From Cystobacter fuscus DSM 2262 (GTDB taxonomy: Bacteria; Myxococcota; Myxococcia; Myxococcales; Myxococcaceae): a DNA stretch of 64,000 nucleotides. The position numbers were made by a program, and so were the translations under genes. The DNA lies in assembly GCF_000335475.2 (NCBI RefSeq), contig NZ_ANAH02000004.1, positions 372,001 through 436,000 on the forward strand, given 5' to 3'. Below, in pieces: positions 62,117 to 64,000 of the stretch (the first letter of the stretch is position 1; each line of letters opens with the position of its first letter). Under the pieces are notes generated by a model. That model had not been told where the DNA came from. It saw nothing but the letters and a program-made list of their open reading frames with translations, and searched no databases.

Positions 62117-62926
62117 ATGGGACGAGAATCGTTGTCGGTGATGTCCGTGGAGGAGTTGTTGCGCCGGGCTCGCGCTGGGGAGAAGGACGCCCTGGAGGCA
62201 CTCTTCGACAGGTGCCGGAAGAAGCTCGATGAGTGGGCATCTTCGGTCCGCTCCAGGATTCAGCCAAGTGGCGCTCGTCCCTCGGACATGGTGCAGGACA
62301 CGGTGCTGCGCGCGTTCGATGCGTTCTTCGATTTCAAGGGAACCACCGAAGCTGAATTGCTCGCTTGGCTCCAGAGCACCTTCCGGAATCAACAGGTGCA
62401 GCAGGTACGGCATGTGCGGCGCATGAAGCGAGACGTGCTCAAGAGTGTCCCTCTGGAGGACTCCGAGGCCCTGTTGCCGCCCATGCTCTTGCGCAGTCCG
62501 AGTCAGGCTTCTTCCTTCCGAGAAGAGTGGCGCCTGCTTCTCACATACCTCTATGAACTGCCCGATGACCAGCGCGAGGCGATCTCTCTCTGCTATCTGA
62601 AGGAACTCCCGGTTGCTGAAGTCGCAAGGCATTTGCAGAAAAGCGAGCAGTCCGTCGCGGGACTCCTGAAACGTGGCGTCAAAACACTGCGGTCTCGCAT
62701 GACGGAGGGCTCTGGATCGCCGACCAGTGGTTCCTCCAACGAGACTCCTCTATCGAGGGACTCCGCGGTTGCCCTGCTCGACTATCTCCGGCGGCGTGAC
62801 AGCGGAGAAAAGGTGGACCTCATCGCGTTCATCTCCCTGTACCCGGATTTCGTGGATGAATTGCGTGACATGCTCCAATGGATCGAACGTCTTCAATCCC
62901 TCCGCCCGACATCCCCTACACCGTAG
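62117..62926 (+). CDS. ECF-like sigma factor, kinase-associated type
   Basis: 269 aa if ATG 62117 is used (MGRESLSVMSVEELL). A GTG at 62039 overlapping the CD-NTase stop is an alternative that would couple translation. Region 2: PSDMVQDTVLRAFDAFFDFK, ELLAWLQSTFRNQQVQQVRH. Region 4: YELPDDQREAISLCYLKELPVAEVARHLQKS, with SVAGLLKRGVKTLR. It has a C-terminal extension (FISLYPDFVDELRDML) and no anti-sigma gene nearby. Sigma factors of this type occur beside Ser/Thr kinases and can be activated by phosphorylation (as in the Vibrio EcfP/PknT pair). The next gene is such a kinase. Confidence 0.85.
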   Translation: MGRESLSVMSVEELLRRARAGEKDALEALFDRCRKKLDEWASSVRSRIQPSGARPSDMVQDTVLRAFDAFFDFKGTTEAELLAWLQSTFRNQQVQQVRHVRRMKRDVLKSVPLEDSEALLPPMLLRSPSQASSFREEWRLLLTYLYELPDDQREAISLCYLKELPVAEVARHLQKSEQSVAGLLKRGVKTLRSRMTEGSGSPTSGSSNETPLSRDSAVALLDYLRRRDSGEKVDLIAFISLYPDFVDELRDMLQWIERLQSLRPTSPTP

Positions 62927-62950
62927 CGATCCAGAAAACGGAAACATGAA

Positions 62951-63832
62951 ATGCCAATGCTCTCACAAGGATTCCGCATTGAAGATCACGAGATCATCCG
63001 TCTCACGGCAATCGGGGCCATGAGTGAAGTGTACGAGGCTCGTCACGGGCCCGACGGAAACTCCGTCGCCGTGAAGGTTCTGTCCCCGGAGTGGTGCTTG
63101 CACGAAGAGCTGGTCGCGCGCTTCCTCAACGAGGCGCGTGCCCTCGAGTATATGCAGCATGAGCGCATCGTGAATCTCTTCGCGTATGGCACCCTGCCTG
63201 GTGGTTCGCCCTTCATGATCCTAGAGTGGCTGCCCGTTGATCTCCATCAGGTGCTCATTCACACAGGAGGCCCGCTCGCGCCGTCGGTCGCAGCTCGCAT
63301 CATCCGACAACTTGCCGATGCACTGGCCGCACTGCACGACCGAGGCATCGTCCACCGTGACCTGAAGCCGGCCAACGTGCTACTGCCTCAAGACGATCTT
63401 GCTCGCGTGGAGGTCAAGCTAGCTGACCTGGGACTCGCCAAGGTTCCCCCTGGCGAAGCGGTGTCTCATCTGAGTTGGGAGCCGAGGACCCTCTCCTCCT
63501 TACCCGTTTCAACGGGGGGCGGTACGCTCTTAGGGACATGGGATTACATGGCTCCGGAGCAGTGGATCCAATCCAAGACGGTCGACTCCAAGGCGGATGT
63601 CTATGCGCTGGGCGTGCTCTTCTTCCAGCTGCTAGCAGGCAGATTGCCCTTCATAGCTGAACAGCAGAAGGACCTGATGTACCTCCACCTCTTGGAGCCG
63701 CCTCGCCTCGATCTGCTCGCTGGTTCCGTGTCCAACTCCATCCGTGAACTCATCGGCGCGATGCTGAGCAAAAAGCCCTCTTCACGGCCCACCATGCGAG
63801 AGTTCATAGAGCAACTCGTTGGTATGTCGTAG
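62951..63832 (+). CDS. Ser/Thr protein kinase, soluble, paired with ECF sigma factor
   Basis: 293 aa, essentially only a kinase domain: LTAIGAMSEVYEARH (Gly loop with Ala replacing one Gly), VAVKVLSPE, IVHRDLKPANVLL, LADLGLAKVP (DLG instead of DFG), TWDYMAPEQW. There is no membrane segment, sensor or linker. It follows the sigma factor by 24 bp, so its probable substrate is that sigma factor; the region 2-4 linker of such sigmas is the known target in other species. ATG 62951 or 62957 may start it. Transcription continues the SAVED/CD-NTase direction. Confidence 0.88.
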   Translation: MPMLSQGFRIEDHEIIRLTAIGAMSEVYEARHGPDGNSVAVKVLSPEWCLHEELVARFLNEARALEYMQHERIVNLFAYGTLPGGSPFMILEWLPVDLHQVLIHTGGPLAPSVAARIIRQLADALAALHDRGIVHRDLKPANVLLPQDDLARVEVKLADLGLAKVPPGEAVSHLSWEPRTLSSLPVSTGGGTLLGTWDYMAPEQWIQSKTVDSKADVYALGVLFFQLLAGRLPFIAEQQKDLMYLHLLEPPRLDLLAGSVSNSIRELIGAMLSKKPSSRPTMREFIEQLVGMS

Positions 63833-63884
63833 GACTAGCAGAACGGCTGATGTCGGAGACGGAACGTCCCCGCGCGGTTCAGCC

Positions 63885-64000
63885 TCAGTGTTGGAGCATC
63901 ACCTCTGGCGGATGGCTCCGCTCCGCCACCTGCTCGAGGTCCTCCACCTCGTAGGTGAGCAGGGGCGTTTGCGAGGACACCACGACCCAGGCCATGCCCG
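63885..64000 (-). CDS. C-terminal end of an unidentified gene (cut by window edge)
   Basis: A minus-strand frame ending at TGA 63885-63887 reads AWVVVSSQTPLLTYEVEDLE and ends EVMLQH. Base composition returns to the high G+C of the core genome, so this gene marks the right border of the less GC-rich CBASS island. Only 38 residues are visible and no family can be named. Confidence 0.5.
   Translation of the reverse strand, partial: GMAWVVVSSQTPLLTYEVEDLEQVAERSHPPEVMLQH

Overview
The window looks like chromosomal DNA of a predatory or fruiting myxobacterium, most likely of the Cystobacter/Archangium/Melittangium/Myxococcus group (Myxococcota). The evidence is very high G+C with strong third-position bias, at least five Hanks-type Ser/Thr kinases in 64 kb, two families essentially confined to these bacteria (tandem DUSAM domains at 35.3-36.1 kb and a broken DUF2381/TIGR02268 gene at 36.6 kb), many secreted lipoproteins, and a Tad-type pseudopilin cluster. 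No rRNA, tRNA or CRISPR array was seen. Both ends cut genes: a kinase at the left edge and the 3' end of an unidentified gene at the right edge.

Layout. 0.0-5.2 kb: two related kinases separated by a cluster of DnaA-box-like sequences, a squalene-synthase-like enzyme and a DUF938 methyltransferase coupled to the second kinase. 5.5-15.9 kb: a PilZ protein, a large FG-GAP/Kelch lipoprotein, an AlkX/YcaQ-like DNA glycosylase, two alpha/beta hydrolases and small hypotheticals. 15.9-17.2 kb: a 1.3-kb gene-free stretch carrying a tandem repeat built from 5-bp modules. 17.3-25.8 kb: a kinase-receiver-cyclase fusion, a cytochrome P450 with a divergent AraC-type regulator, then glucose dehydrogenase, a cyclase-family protein lacking its metal ligands, and a GH15 glycosidase. 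25.9-28.8 kb: a translationally coupled triad of TIGR04222 membrane protein (Ser/Gly/Cys tail), DUF692/MNIO oxygenase and SCO6045-like partner, followed by a convergent TetR gene. 29.3-35.3 kb: DUF218 and App1-family genes, lipoproteins, and a secreted protein with eight Cys-rich repeats.

35.3-38.6 kb is a less GC-rich accessory patch: a DUSAM gene, a lipoprotein broken by a 2-bp change, a DUF2381 pseudogene and a stand-alone winged-helix/HipA kinase. 38.7-41.4 kb holds a lipase, a methyltransferase and an MBL-fold hydrolase. 41.6-49.0 kb is one minus-strand run: RtcB RNA ligase, a protein with repeated WMxDF motifs, two paralogous von Willebrand A proteins and a P1B-4 metal ATPase. 49.2-54.4 kb carries a small secreted Cys/His protein, a response regulator and the Tad pseudopilins.

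54.5-63.8 kb is again visibly less GC-rich than its surroundings. It holds what I consider the most interesting locus: a CBASS-type core made of a CD-NTase and a SAVED protein fused to an HExxH metallopeptidase, preceded by a kinase-STAND-TPR protein and followed by an ECF-type sigma factor with its own kinase. The likely logic is infection sensing, cyclic-oligonucleotide synthesis and protease activation, with a phosphorylation and sigma-factor layer around it. The second strong candidate for an under-described system is the MNIO triad at 26-28 kb, where the membrane protein's Cys-bearing tail could be the substrate of the oxygenase.
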